Shown in pieces: positions 46,670 to 60,265 of a DNA stretch of 64,000 nucleotides. The DNA is from Torreya grandis. Lineage: Eukaryota > Streptophyta > Pinopsida > Cupressales > Taxaceae. A program made the translations under genes and the position numbers. The number at the start of each line of letters is the position of its first letter. Position 1 is the stretch's first letter. Location: assembly GCA_037957365.1 (NCBI GenBank), contig JARHVA010000348.1, positions 4,810,501-4,874,500 of the forward strand, written 5' to 3'. The notes beneath the pieces are model-generated. The model made no database searches, was not told where the DNA came from, and was given only the letters and a program-made list of their open reading frames with translations.

Positions 46670-47990
46670 GATTGATGGATGCCTATGTAAAATAAAGTTA
46701 AATTCATAGGTAATTAACATGATACACCTTATGTTGAAATTTTTCACTAAAGCTTTCATTTTTTGTTAAAGGGAATCTAAAACTTACATGTTTTCTTTTG
46801 GCTACTATCTTGTGATGCTAGTAAGACTTTGTTGAGAAAGTTCATCCTTACAAAGTTGTGATTTGTATCTCCTTTCAATAGAATTGTGATACCTAATAAT
46901 GCATTGTAAGACCTATGTTATGATGGATAACTTGCAAGACTACAACTTTATTTTAAACCTAATACCAATATTTGTATTTAAGTTTGTGTTATTAATGAAA
47001 ATTTGGATAAAATTTGACTAGGAAACCAATTTCACCCAAATGTATTTCATATTGATATAAAAGATACTCAACATCCAGGATCAGATCCACAAATCATTAC
47101 CATAGTGTAAAGCACAAAAAATTAGACATAACAAAAAGAAGTAAATAATAATATTTGAAAATATAATACATAATTTATAAATATGAAGTAGAATACATAA
47201 TACTAAATGCTTATATAAAGGGAGATGAGGGGTATAAATAGCTTGTTTAAGAGAAAAATATTCTTTCCGTATTGGCTCCATTTAAGGTGGTTTTAATAAA
47301 GGGTGGTACAACATGTAAGATGAGTAAGAATTAAATGCATGTTTCTCTAAACATGTGCACACACTAATTATACTTATTGAAAAAGCTAAATTCTGAAGTT
47401 AACTTAATATTAGTGCATCTAGAATAGCACCCCCGCTCTCCCGCACCCTTGCCACCCCCTTCCCCACTTAAGTTGAACTTGGTGGGTCTATACAAATAAA
47501 TTAACCCTCTAATCATATAAGAATTAATCCCGACAATTAGGATTGATGAGGTTCCTATGTATAATAAGTATACATTAGAAAAGTCAAATACAACATAAGG
47601 GTACCCAATAGTAAAATAATGTTGAAGGTGTTTGGTGTACATAAAGTCAATAAAAAACTCAATTATCAATGAGTGGTTTGGATACACTACTAGATATAAA
47701 AAAATTAGCACTGCATTCACCAGAATAGTTCCTTATGAAAAGGAGATTATGTAAGGTATACGAAAGTGTAAAAACATTTACTTAGATAAATTTGATCAAT
47801 TGTATGAAATGTAAGATGAAGTGTACTAAGGTTTAATAAGGGACAAGATACCCAAAGAAGTGGGATTTGTAACACATCATACTTTTTCTTTGATAGTTCA
47901 TGAGTAGATCTGAGAAAAATAGTTGACTATTGGGTCATGAAATCTCTCTCTATAGTAATAAAATTTAAGTGTGTACTGATATTATGGATG
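46670..47990 (+). repeat. Duplicated module A, copy 1
   Basis: Aligns with 52780-53990 over most of its length. Landmarks are CATAGGTAATTAACATGAT, AAATTTGACTAGGAAACC, ATACTCAACATCCA(G/A)GATCA, TCAATTATCAATGAGTGGTTT and GAATAGTTCCTTATGAAA. It is non-coding in both copies. In each case it runs directly into a LINE remnant, so it may be a decayed upstream part of the same LINE or a host segment duplicated with it. Confidence 0.75.
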
Positions 47991-48014
47991 CTACTTATGT
48001 CTACTCCCCCTGTT

Positions 48015-49170
48015 GACCCCCCTTTAAAGCCTCCTATCACAAATTGACCAAGATTCTCCAATACTTTCTCTAGTCTAATTGCAAACAAAATTGAGGGTTC
48101 AACAAAGTTTTTTGGGATATTTGTTGACTTATTCACAATAAAGGAGGTATGGGTATTATTAATATTTAGATGAAGAATAGTATCCTTTGTGCTGAATTAA
48201 TTTTCAAATTTGTTGAAGGTAATGAATCTTATGAAACTCGCCTACATCATTGTATCTCTTTTGGATCTCTCTACGGTAAGTTTAGTTTTAAAATTATTAG
48301 TTTAAACACTTTGTTAATCACTCCTAACCTATTTAAATTTGAAATCTAATTTGTGAAAAAAAGTATTTGGAAATATTTTGAATCAGTCAAACCATATTTA
48401 AAATGGTTTGGTAATGAATTTCATATTGGTCTTTCCTTCAATGACCATAACTTTTATCGGTCTCATATTATGAAAAATACTAGTTTCCTTATAACAAAGT
48501 TACCTTGTATGAAATATTTGATCATTTTCAAGAGAGGAATTCAAACTATAAAGGATTTGGTCTCAGCACATGATTGGGCTCCTTAGCCTTTGATAAAAAA
48601 TAAATTCAATTTAAAGAATTCATACTTACCTAGATAATAGCATCGATACCTAGATCATCCACCACATCATTTTACACCATCGATACCTAGATAATAGCAT
48701 AGCCATAGCTATTTCTCCACCCCTCCTCAACCTAGGGGTAGATTATTTTTCTCCCTCGTGGGAAATCTATTGTTGGTCTATCTCAGTGGGGTTACTTGTT
48801 GGTCCCAATTTTGTTTTTAGTTTGGTGTAGCCTCCTCCCAGGTGGTGCATTACTATTTTTTTGGCTCTTCCAAACCCCATGGATATCTAGGTGGCTCTTG
48901 ATCCTCCCTCCACTGAGACTTTCTCTTGGAGTGCTCAACTACCTAAAAATGATTCTCCACCTCCTCCTTTTGGTGTAGTGGCCTTACTTTTTTTCATGAT
49001 GTTTCATACATATTTACTTTGGTATCATTTTAATTTTCTTACTTTATTAGTGTTTATATTTGTTTAGCTGTATTTTTTCATCTACATGGAGTGTGATCTA
49101 AGAATTCCAACCAGCTACTTTTCATTATAACCTCATGTAAATCCTTGAATTTTTAGTAATAATAATTCTA
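48015..49170 (+). mobile_element. LINE 3' end, copy 1 (ORF2 C-terminus)
   Basis: Plus-strand pieces match the region after the reverse-transcriptase domain of plant LINE ORF2 proteins: FNKVFWDIC*LIHNKGGMGI, CAELIFKFVEGNE, KSIWKYFESVKPYLKWF, NEFHIGLSFNDHNFYRS and TIKDLVSAHDWAP. A later proline-rich piece (QLPKNDSPPPPFG, about 48935) precedes the 3' untranslated end near 49165. Stops and frameshifts interrupt it, and the reverse transcriptase and endonuclease domains are absent (5' truncation, usual for LINEs). A 21-bp phrase (ATACCTAGATAATAGCAT) is duplicated near 48630-48700. Confidence 0.7.
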
Positions 49171-49194
49171 CTAAAATGTTTTGATATTATAAAA

Positions 49195-49340
49195 AATACT
49201 TATTGATGTGGATAAAGACATATTATAAATAAAATGGATATGATTGAGGAGAGACATAAACTACGTGTAGTTGCTAATTCACCAATTTAGTGGAGAAAAT
49301 GATATGCATCCCAAATTTGGTATTTAGAAATAGTGATATA
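49195..49340 (+). repeat. Duplicated module B, copy 1 (partial)
   Basis: Follows the LINE tail directly. TTGATGTGGATAAAGACAT...CAATTTAGTGGAG(A/G)AAATGATATG(C)...CCCAAATTTGGTATTT matches 60550-60680 and in part 51166-51290. The copy breaks off at 49340. Confidence 0.75.
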
Positions 49341-51165
49341 TAGGTCTATCAATGTCCTTAATAAGTGAATTTAAGAACTTTATAGGATTTATTAGGTGAA
49401 AATAACATTTTTATAAGCAAGGAAGGTGTGTATAGGCTTAATAATACCTAAAAAGACTCTATGATAATACTTAATAAATCAATATTTTATCTATGAATGC
49501 TCTTGGGTTTGTCTATGGGGCATACTACTACAATCAAAGAGATAGTGATTTATTTAAGAGATCAATTGTTATTAAATCCTATAAAGTAATTGGAAAATAA
49601 TTATATATGTGTACAACATCCTTAAAACTCTTATAGAGTTCTATTTTTTATGCAAAAGAGGTCTTAGCTAGTATAGGACTGATAACCCTAAACTAGGGTT
49701 CTTGAAGACAACATTGATTCTAGTTTGAAAATTAACCATCCAAACTATGTTATACCTTGTAGTAATGTCAAATAAGGTGTTTATAATGTATTAAATGAGT
49801 TTTCATGGTTTGTAACCATATGTAGGGAGAGTTGTAACAAATTCTCAGACTTGTAGACCATTGACAGGAAATAAACCCCAGTTTCATTATCTTTCCCAAG
49901 TGTTGAACATATGATGAAGCTTAAATCCTATAGGTTGAGTGGAGTAATATTGAAATGAATGTGAGTCCTTTTTCATTTATAAGAATTCTAATTCTTGAGT
50001 AAATCTTCAAGTGAGTAATTTGACAGATCTATAACAAGGCCTAAGGGTGTGTGTGTTTTATTTTATCATGAATGAATAAACCTAAAATAAGTTATGAAAA
50101 CTATAAGTTGAGTTAGTTAACCTTTGAAGATAATAAAATTGCTGAGTCTTAGTTTACGAAAATTCTAAATGACTAAAAGAGTCTTGTTTCAATCATCAAG
50201 AATTTGAGTTAGCCAAAATAATTTAGAAATTCAAATTTGTAGGTCTAGATAAAAGCTAAATGATAGTTTATAATAGTATGTGTTGTTTTCTCATGTGAAG
50301 ACTAATAATATATAGGCCTGAATGTTTGTATCTTTAAATATAACACATGTGTCTCAGTTTGAATCAAGACCTTTTATTAAGGTTTTAAAATACAAGAGAT
50401 GATAAGCCTAAAGAATATATGATATCTTTACAAAAGATATCTTGAATCTGATAGGTTGTAGACCTAGATCACTAAGTATAATAAGATAACTTTGTGTTTG
50501 ATAAACTTGTATGAACACATAATTATAATGTATAAGAATTGAATCTTGATTTGTGAAACATTGTTAAGAGTAAATAAACCTAATAAAGATTAGGAGTTTC
50601 TTAAAACCCCTCTCGATCAATTTAACATCAGAGAGATAATAAAATTGATTTCTTATCATCATAATTATCCATTAGAGACATAATTTATTTTGTCTTGCAT
50701 CAAAACCTGACTTTACAGATCATAAAGTCACACCCCTCACACTACCCAACATGCTTTGGAGTCTTTCACCACTTTCAGGGTCTTTATGGCCTTGAACTTT
50801 TTCATTACTTAATCATTACTAAATCTCATTACAAAACTTCATGTCTCCTCCCCACATATCTCATTTCCATTACGTATGAAGTAAAGAACCACCTCATTTT
50901 ACACTATCATCCCCATTAAGAGTATTACATTGAATTTCCTAAACAAAAAAGGAAACATGAGTTCAAAAATTAAGAGTTTTGTGTGTGGTTTGACTGTCAA
51001 TTTACACTCCCTCACTTTATAAAACCCTTATTTACCTAAACAAAATATTACACCCCTTCTGACGTAACTTGCATAATTAGGTCAAATGCTAGTTTTTCAT
51101 TCCATTGGTGAGGAACACACAAAAAAAAATAAAAAATGAAATAAAATAAAATAAATTTGCATATA
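49341..51165. other. Intergenic insertion, nothing recognised
   Basis: About 1.8 kb separates partial module B copy 1 from module B copy 2. It has no open frame with a domain. Phrases such as AACCTAA and GTCTAGAT recur loosely. It may be an unidentified insertion between the two B copies. Confidence 0.4.
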
Positions 51166-52779
51166 AAACAAAAAAGACATGTTGGAGAGAACATATATAT
51201 GATTGATGGGAGGCATAAACTGCATGCAAAAAATGATTCACCAATATACTGGAAGAATTAGAACTCAAAACTAAGGGGAAACTGAAACATTGAATTCTAG
51301 CTATGCCTTTACCATTGGATCAAAGAGATTACAATTTTGTTGGTTACATAGAGACTATAATAAGTCGTGATACTTTATTTTTCTGAACAAATAGTTTTCT
51401 TCCCATCAATTGTTGATAGAGATTATTGGGCTTCTGAATCTCTATGTGGTACTTTACATAACTACACACACACAAGTATTTGATGGTGATGCACAATAGG
51501 TAATATCCATTCAAAGGTAATCATGCAAATTATAATATCTTTAATAAATGATATACACATATTTTGTTTTGTAAAATGTAGGGTAGAATAGCTTTTCTTC
51601 AGGCATATTAATGAATTTCATTTTTTGCGCACGAGGTTTAAAAAAATTTAGTGTGTTCCCATGTAACTTATAGAGAGCCCATAGGCATTAACTATAAATT
51701 CCATGTATTACCAAACCTTTTCCTTGGATAAGGTGAAGATTCTAGGGTAACCCTTAAAATTTTCCCAAACTTTTTCAAGTGAGAGTCTTCACAGTTGAAT
51801 ATTTTACATTTTAACCTCCCCTATTTCTATCCAATAAATGGACACGATCCACAAAAATTGTTTATATATTTTTATTTGTTTGACACATTGATATTTTTAA
51901 TAATTAATCTACTTTATGGAGATCCAATTAATAAATTCTTAGAAACCTTGGTAATGCAAAAAATGGCCATAAAACATGTTCATACCTTTTTTTGGTTTGA
52001 CACATCGATATTTTTAATAAAATATACTTTATAAAGATATAATTAATAAATTATTAGAATTTTTGGTAATGCGATAAATGGCCACGATCTGCAAAACATA
52101 TTAATACATTTTCATTTTATTTGATGCATAGATGTTTTTAATAAAATCTACATTATGGAGATCTAATTAAAAAATTCCCAAAATCCTTGGTGATGTCTAT
52201 AACCTTTTGGCTAGCTTGCTTCTACTAAGACTGCATCCCTCCCAAATAATAAGTGAGGGTTTCACAGTTTTATGTAGTTTAAGTGTGAGAATTCATTAGA
52301 ATTTTATTAGAAAAATTCATTAGAATCAAATATATTCTTGATAAAGTTCATTTTGGGAAGAAGTCCACCTCATTATATTTGCAATCGGGTGTTGATCTAT
52401 GTTGTCTTCATTCATCACTTCAAAAAATTTCTAGGGTTTAGAACCTCCACAAGTGTGGATAAATTTTGAAAATGCATGATAGATTAGTTCAAGAGATGTT
52501 AAAATTGGTGGTTACATATTGTACAAATGGATTTTCCAAGTAGCCATCAATCAACAGTGCAAACAAGACACAATCCATCCTTCAACTAAATTATAAGAGA
52601 AAATAAGTTTAAAAGGTCAGGTTTTGGTCCAACTACACTTTAGTAATTTTATTTGTCTCTATAAAAAGGTGAGTCAAGGGATAGCCATCAACAATGAATC
52701 AAATGAAGACACATTCATTCCCATTATGTATTGGTAACAAGTGGTTTTATTGCTATCTTTATCACACATGGATGGATGG
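51166..52779 (+). repeat. Duplicated module B, copy 2
   Basis: Matches 60560-61570 with GGGGAA(A/G)CTGAAACATTGA, ATTGTTGATGGAGATT(C/A)TTGGGCTT and GGGTTTTCTGCAGTT-like blocks. It contains a local triplication at 51838-52200. It continues without a break into module A copy 2. Confidence 0.75.
51838..52200 (+). repeat. Three tandem ~120-bp units in module B copy 2
   Basis: Units start near 51840, 51963 and 52078. Each contains TTTGA(C/T)(A/G)CAT(T/C/A)GATATTTTTAATAA, a TTTAT(G/A)(G/A)AGAT block and CTTGGTAATG. Module B copy 3 has a single equivalent (about 61200-61318), so the triplication is specific to this copy. Confidence 0.75.
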
Positions 52780-53990
52780 ATGACTCTAAAAAATAAATCT
52801 AAAACTATAGGTAATTAACTTGATCCATCATATGTTGAAAAAACATCAATCATAAATATATCAATCAATGTACAATTATTAAGTTTAGAATAAACCTAAA
52901 ATAGTTTATATTGACTCCTAATTTACAAAATTTCTTTCTATATTGTTTAGTGATACATATGCAGTATGGGCCTTAATCAATTACTTTTAGTTCAATAATA
53001 TACCTTTCAGATAGCTTTCAATATGACAACTTTATTTGAAACCTAATACCCAAATTTATATTTAAGTTTATGTTATTAATGTATGTTTTAGATAAAATTT
53101 GACTAGGAAACCTATTTTACCAAATTATATTTCATATTGATGTAAAGTATACTCAACATCCAAGATCAAATTTTCAAACCATTACCATAGTGTAAAGTAC
53201 AAGATATCATACATAACAAGAAGAATAAAATAATAGTCTCTAAAAATATAATACTGATTCAAAATACATGAAGCAAAATATTTAATACTAAATGCTTGTA
53301 CAAAGGGAGATGAGGGTTATAAATACTCTGTGTAAGAGAAAAATCCTCTTCCCTTATATGTTCCATTTAAGGTGGCTTCCAAAAAGGTTGGTATCACATG
53401 TAAGATGAGTACAAATTAAATGGAAGATTCTCTAAACATGTGCACACAATAATTATAATTAATATCACTACATCTAGAATAATTCACCAAGACCTTAAGT
53501 GAAACTTGGGGGGTATATATGAATAAAAAAGGCTCTAATCATATATAAATGGGTCCCAAAAACTATGCTCTATGAAATAATAAATATAAATGTACTATGT
53601 CAAAACCCAATAATAAAAGAAAAACAATGTTAAATAAGGTGTTTGTTGGACATAAAGTCATTCAAAACTCAATTATCAATGAGTGGTTTTGATCCATTAC
53701 TTGATTAAAAAAATTACACTACATTCAAGAGAATAGTTCCTTATGAAAGGATATTATTGGAGGTGTTGAAAGTGCAAAAACATTCACTTGACTAAATTTG
53801 ATTAATTGTATAAAATGTAAGATGTAGTGTGTAAAAGGATAACAAGGGACATAACTCCCAAATAAGTAGGATCTACAACACAACCCCCTTTTCTTCTGCA
53901 AAACCCCCTTTTCTTCTGATAGTTCACTTGCAGGGCTATGGTAATATGTCATGAGCAGAGTTAAGAAAAATGTTGACTATTGATTCATGA
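52780..53990 (+). repeat. Duplicated module A, copy 2
   Basis: This is the partner of 46670-47990, about 6.1 kb further on and in the same orientation. The divergence is mostly point changes with short indels. Confidence 0.75.
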
Positions 53991-54064
53991 AATCCTTCTC
54001 TTTAGAACTTAAATTTAAGTGTGTACTAATACTATGGATGTTAGGCATATATAATACTCCTATT

Positions 54065-55650
54065 GACCACCTATAAAGCCTCCTATAACAATTCAGTGAA
54101 AATTCTCAAAGACTTTCTTTGGTTTAATGCCAAGAAAACACGAGTGTTTCACAGAGTTTTTTGGGATATTTGTTGCCTTCCTCACAATAAAGGATTTATG
54201 GGGATTATTGATTTTTATATGAAAAATATTAACCTTTGTGCTAATTTGATTTTATAATTTGTTAAAGGTAATGAATATTAAAAAAATTCTCCTATATAAT
54301 TGTATCTCTTCTGAATCTCTCTACAATTAGTATAGTTAGAAAATTGTTGGTTTACACATTTTACTGATCAATCTTACCCTAATTAAAATTGAGGGATCAT
54401 TTGTGGCTAAAAGTATTTGGAAAGCTTTTGAATTATCCAAACCATATTTAAAATGGTTTAGCAATGGATTTCATAGTGGTCTTTTCTTCAATGACCATAA
54501 CCTTTGTTAGTCTCCTATTATGAAAAATATTAGTTTCCTTTTAACAAAGTTACATGGTATGAAAGATTTGAGGCTATTTAAGAGATGAATTGAAACTATG
54601 AAGGATTTAGGCTTAGCACATGATTGGGATCCTTGGCCTTTGCTAAGAGATAAATTTAATTTAAACAATTCAGATAGACTTATTGTTGTACATAATCAAG
54701 AGGTATTATCAGATGTTATGATTAAAAATTAGGTCTAAGGTCTCTACATGCTTAGAGGAAATATGGCTGATGAAGTTTTGATATTCATTTCATTAACTAC
54801 TCTCTATGCCTCTTAAAATATGTCATAAATCCACTCTTTAGATCTAGGTTAGCTTAGTAGGTGTTGGAGTCTTAATTCTTTACCCATGACTTGACTTCCT
54901 TAACTTAACAGAATGTGAACTACTAAGATAGAATCCAAGCTTACTCATTTGCTCTGATGTTTCATTTATAAAGGCCTTCCATTTGGATAGCATATTTCTC
55001 ATCTTGGATTTTCTCAACCCATGTGCTAGGGCTATTCTAAATCAAAGTCCTTCAATAGTATCATTTGCACATGTCCCAAAGCTTAATCTACTTGGCAATG
55101 GATACACAATGTCTTTTAACCTTTCCATCCTAAACCTTTCTCATGGTATTTCACCCTCCTTTGTGATTCTACTAATTTTTTGGCATATATATCTTTTTAT
55201 GGAATTTATTCAGTGTTTTTGTTATGTTTCAATTATGGAAAGTTATAATCTCTATTGAGTTTAACAATGAAGAAACATCTTGTCATTTTTTCATCAATGA
55301 CAAGGTGTTTGTGGTATCATCAACCTTTATACAAATTCAAGCCTAGGTAGAAAAGGAGGATATGGAATTCAAGCATTTATAAGAATCGCTTGACTATACG
55401 GGAATGCTCTTGATCTCCCTCCATTGAAACTTCTTCTTGGAGTGTTCAACTGCCTAAGGACAATCCTTCGCCTCCTCTTTTTGGTGCAATGACATATACA
55501 TAATTTATTGTTGTTTCTTACGTAATTACTTTGGTATCATTTCATTTTTTGTACTTTGTCAGCATCTTTTTATTTTAAATTGGATTTATTCCTACAAGTA
55601 GACCATGAACTGTGAATTCCAATCGACTGCTTTACTTTGTAACATCATGT
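54065..55650 (+). mobile_element. LINE 3' end, copy 2 (interrupted by copia)
   Basis: The same LINE region as copy 1: NAKKTRVFHRVFWDICCLPH, NKGFMGIIDFYMKNINLCAN, KSIWKAFELSKPYLKWFSNG and LGLAHDWDPWPLLRDKFNLN. Copy 2 extends further (NNSDRLIVVHNQEVLSDVMI) and carries about 650 bp between 54730 and 55380 that copy 1 lacks. The LINE tail (CATCATGTAAATC) is split at 55655 by the copia insertion and resumes at 60483. Confidence 0.7.
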
Positions 55651-55655
55651 AAATC
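55651..55655. other. Target-site duplication AAATC (left)
   Basis: AAATC precedes the copia 3' LTR and is repeated exactly at 60483-60487 after the other LTR. Removing the element restores ATGTAAATC followed by ATTCATTTATTTTCAGTAAT, which lines up with the uninterrupted LINE tail at 49137-49165. Confidence 0.92.
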
Positions 55656-55905
55656 TAATGGAAAAAATAAAACAATGTTTATTAACACAATAATACAAAA
55701 TTTATAGCTGCTAGATTGAATTGAGAGAGGGGTGGATGTCTTATTTATAGGAGATTAGAGGGGAGTAGAAGAGGCTTAGAAAATTCTAGGTATGAAATAT
55801 ATAGATGGGAGAAGACTCTATAAAATGGGAGAATCAGAGGAAGCAGATGGTTTCGGATGGAACAATCTAAAAGGCAGGTAAAGGACAAAAAATGTCTTAC
55901 ATGGT
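55656..55905 (-). repeat. Copia 3' LTR (inner boundary approximate)
   Basis: Matches the 5' LTR from TAATGGAAAAAATAAAACAA to AAGGACAAAAAATGTCTTAC. It contains about 30 bp absent from the 5' LTR (near 55795-55850). Beyond about 55903 similarity stops and the expected CATTATTCCAACA end is not seen. A clear polypurine tract was not found either, so the inner end is uncertain. Confidence 0.75.
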
Positions 55906-56079
55906 CCCGATAACTTGTTCTGATTAGGTACTTATTTATAAAACATAATATTTTTTCTAATGCTTCATAGATACTTGAAGAGGAACATCCACATGATGTA
56001 ACATGTCTATACATTTGAAAAATTTAATTGTAGATAATGCTTTAGTGAATATGTCTTTGACTTGGTCTTCTAATCCACA

Positions 56080-59010
56080 AAACTTTAGCTATACCACCTT
56101 TACATCCATCAAATCACAAACAAAGTGATAGTGTACCTCAATATGTTTTGATCTAACATGAAATATAAGAGTTTTTTTCCCAAATTGATAGTGATTTGAT
56201 TGTCACAAAATTTAGTAGTTGGATGATCTTGAGGTAGATGAACTTCCTCGAGCAATCTTCTTAGCCACATAGATTATTAAGATGCCTTCGAAGAACTAAT
56301 GTATTTAACCTCTATAGATGAGAGTGACACTGTATCCTACTTTTTGCTTCTCCATGAGATTGGACCTAAACTAAAGTGAAATACATATCCTAAATTTGAT
56401 TTTATATCATCTACATCACCTACATGATATGAATCGGTATAACCCATTAAGGTGGGTTCACCTCATTAGTTATATTCAATACCAAGTTGATATGTACCTA
56501 TAATGTATTTTAGTATTCTTTTGGCAGCTTTTTAATGGTCAACATGAGGATTTGCCATGTATCTAGATATAATGCCAACTACATATGCAATATCTTATCT
56601 AGAGATAGTCAGATATAAGTTGCTTATACAGTGTTTCATTTACTTCCTTTAGACTGGAGTTAGTAATCAATTTCAATCAAACCTTAGATGGTGTATTAGC
56701 TAATATACACTCAAACATCCTAAATTTTCTTAATACATTAAGGGCATATTTGGTTTGAGAAAGAAATATCCTATCTTTTTCTTGTCATACTTGCATACCC
56801 AAAAAGTAATGCATGAGGCCTAAGTCACTTATCTCAAAAGCCTTTTTAAGCTGATCCTTAGTATCTACAATGCATTGCATATGAACTCCTGTAATGATTA
56901 AATCATCAACATACAATACAATAATAATAATTTTTTCATCATTATATTTTTATATACATATCTAATAAGCTTTGCTTCTTGTGAATCCTATTTCTAGAAA
57001 GTACTCATTTATTTTAGAGTACCATGCCCTTGGTGCTTGTTTAACGCCATATAATGACTTCTTCAATTTATAAACTAGATGTTTTTCACCAAGCTTAACA
57101 AATCCAAGTGGTTGTTGCATATAAATTTTTTCTTTTAAGTCACCATGTAAGAATGCACTTTTTACATCCGTTTGATAAATCTTCCATCCAAATTTTGCAG
57201 CGAAAGAAACTATTGTATGAATAGATGTCATCTTAGCAACAAGAGCAAAAGTTTTGGTAATGTCAATACCTAATTTTTGTGAAAATCTTTTGACCAACAA
57301 CATTACTTTGTGCTTCTCCAGATCTCCATTTGATCTGAACTTTGTCTTATATGTCTATTTACAACCAAATAAATTCTTTCCTTTTAGAAGAACACATAAC
57401 TCCCATGTGTCATTTTTTATTAGAGAATCATATTTTTCTTGGATAGCTGAATCCCATTCAGTTTTTCTCTTTGCCTCCTCATATGTGCTTGGATCTTCCA
57501 TCTATATTACTCTAGTCATAAGAGCATAGTTAGAAAATAGATTCATGGGGCCTTCTTGATATATTTTCTCAATGCTCCTTATCTTTCTCATGTTCCTTTC
57601 ATCACTTTCACTTGATGTTTCTAATTGATTTTGAGCTCCTCCTACAGATGATGAAAAATCTTCATTTGAATTATTAGTATCAATACACTCATCCTCCTTG
57701 ATTAGAATTGGAAGGGAATATAGTTGAGAAATATCATCATCTTCAACATCTTCAACAAACCACATATTTATTTTGATATAAATTTCTTTTATTTCAAGAT
57801 TACATAATAAGCTTTTGATTCCTCACTATATTCAATCATCACGTATTTTTCACTTTTCTTATCTAGCTTCTTTCTTTTTTGATGAGGAAAATGAGTATAA
57901 GCATTGCAATCAAAAAATCGAAAATGAGAAATGGTAGGCTTTCTATCACTCCAAGCCTATTCAGATGTTTTATTCATTACTACTTTAGTGGGAGTCCTAT
58001 TTAGAATGTATACAGCTGTGTGAATTACTTTAGCCCAATATTTAGTATTTATTTTTCTAGAATACAATATGCATCTAGCCATTTTCATTAGAGATCTATT
58101 CTTTCTTTCAACAACCCCATTCTATTGAGATGTGTAGGAAACTATAGACTCTTTCTTTATAACATTTTCTTTACAAAAGTTCAAGAAATTGTTAATGTAT
58201 TATATACCTCTATCTGATCTTATTATCTTTAAATGTCTTCCACTTTGTTTTTCAACTAAGGCCTTAAATGTTTTGAACCTAAAGAACATCTCACTCTTCT
58301 TTTTTAGGAAGTACACCCAAAATTTTATACTATAATCATCTATAAAATTAAGAACATACCTTGATCCAGCAAGTGATGGTGTCTCAAATGGTCCTATTAG
58401 ATCACTATGAACTAGATTCAATGGAACTTTAGCTCTCCATGATTTTACATCAGGGAAACTTTCCAAATGCTACTTTAGCATAACACACCCTTCACAAACC
58501 TTTTAATTTTGAGAAATACTTGGGATTCAATAAACCATGTTCAACTTTTTCATAAGCCCAAGGCTTTGATAATTGACATGTCCCATCTATCATGCCATAA
58601 CCTACTCATGTTAGTATGTTTTGCAATGCTACAGACATGACTATCTTCATGTTTTGAAGTAAATTCTTGAAACTTGTATAAACCATTCTCAATTTTGTCA
58701 GTTGCTTTGATTCTAAAATTGCCATTTATGTCTTTGATTGAACACTTATCATTGTAAAAATCTATCTTATATCCTTGATTTGTAATTTGAGAAACAAACA
58801 GAAGATTAGTTTTTAAATTTGAAACTAGCCTTACATTTTTTAATATACCATTGCCAACTTGAACAATGTCAGTGCCTTTAACTTCTAATACACTGTACTT
58901 TCCCAAAAATATTTTTTTCTTTAGTGTTATCTTTTGCTTAATGACTCAAACTTCTCCTCATTATGAGACGTGTTGTGTATCACCAGAATCAATGATCCAA
59001 TCATTCTTCT
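56080..59010 (-). pseudogene. Copia pol polyprotein, multiply interrupted
   Basis: Minus-strand order of domains: protease with DWIIDSGDTQHV (active-site DSG, about 58970-59005); GAG-pre-integrase region (58906-58550) whose zinc-binding histidines are degraded (LWHDRWDMS); integrase core (58466-58050) with D, D and E in HSDLIGPF, IRSDRGI and NGVVERKNR; reverse transcriptase (57303-56880) with YQTDVKSAFLHGDL, LKKSLYGVKQAPRAW and YVDD (56913-56902); RNase H (about 56450-56130) with WRSKK and DTVSLSSIEVKY. Each domain is recognisable, but a TAG or frameshift separates them. Examples are the stop just after IRSDRGI and the stop before NGVVERK. The encoded enzymes would have copied element RNA and integrated the cDNA. 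Confidence 0.92.
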
Positions 59011-59099
59011 ATGAACTATTTGCTTTGAGAGGCACACATAAAACATCACTTTTAGTGTCAATCATATTTACATATTTATTTGAGTTCTCTTTTAAATCA

Positions 59100-59890
59100 T
59101 TTTGCTTCTTATAACATTGATTTTCATGATGACCTAATTTACCACAATAGTTACATTTGATTTTGTGTCTTTCTTTATGATGATCGTGAACTTGACAAGA
59201 ATCATCTCTGGTGGCTTACCTCAAATTCTTCTCTCTTGACCTTTCATAAAAAAAATTGTAGCTAGGCTTTCCCTTCATCACAAAAGCTAGAGAATCATCA
59301 CTTGAAATCTCTTTTTCCTTAGCTAACCGCTTTTCTTCTTATATAAGCTTAGCACACAAGTCTTCAAAAGTAATGGTAGTTGGCTTATCAGTGGTATCTA
59401 AACCCCTTATAAATGGTTGATATGAAACTATTAAACTTTATGATATTATTTGCACAAAATCTTTATCATTTATGCTCTTTCTAAGGGAAGCAAACTTATT
59501 CTTCTTTTCTTTTATCTTAGTTAAGCGAGACACCAATTCTTTTGATTATGATAATCTCATGTTATATAAATTTGTGGTAAGGGTCAAAATTCATATATCA
59601 CCTAGATTTTCATACATTTTCTTTAAAATACTTCATACTTTGACACCACTTTGTTCATTTCGAACTTTCGAAAAATATTTCATCAAAAATTGTAAACTTT
59701 ATCCATACCGCTGCCATCTTATCTCACTTGTCCCAACTCTCTTGATCTTTGTCATCAGTTGTAAGCCTTTTCTCAACATCAACAACAAACTCAACAATTT
59801 TTAAGAGTTAGAAACATCAACATCAACAACAAACTCATAACAATTTTTAAGAGTTAGAAACATCTCTAACCATGAAACCTAAAAAAGAAT
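59100..59890 (-). pseudogene. Copia gag remnant with zinc knuckle
   Basis: The C-terminal CCHC zinc knuckle is intact as CNYCGKLGHHENQC (59157-59115), a nucleic-acid-binding motif of the retrotransposon capsid protein. Upstream, pieces such as SWDKWDKMAAVW fit a copia gag (UBN2-like) but are broken by several stops. A ~48-bp tandem duplication near 59779-59865 (CATCAACATCAACAACAAAC) disrupts the N-terminal part. The start codon could not be identified with confidence. Confidence 0.75.
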
Positions 59891-60250
59891 CTTCACACAT
59901 CAGATCTCAAATGAAATTAAATAAGGTTTGGGAATTTTTCCCTTTGACTTTTCTCTCTGATCACTTACAACTGCGTACTTTGCAGCAAATTTCGTCCCTT
60001 TCTCTGCAGGTTGTTGCGCTTCACAATGATTCGGTTGAACAGTAGTCCGCTCCAGCTGTCGGCAGCTCAGGAAAAAAAAAAAAAAAACAAATGGTCTTTT
60101 CCTTCCTTCTCCCTGCTGCTGTAATGGACATATTATAGCCGATTTTTTATAGGACAAAGAACAGCAGATTTTGACAGGGTTTGGGCTATGGCAGAAAGGT
60201 ATTTAAAGGCAGAATGGGACATGAAGGGATTAAACAAATTTGGGCAAAAC

Positions 60251-60265
60251 CTGGCTCTGATGCCA
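60251..60265 (-). other. Copia primer-binding site
   Basis: Minus-strand TGGCATCAGAGCCAG directly abuts the 5' LTR. It differs by one base from TGGTATCAGAGCCAG, complementary to the 3' end of initiator tRNA-Met, the usual primer for plant copia elements. Confidence 0.92.
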
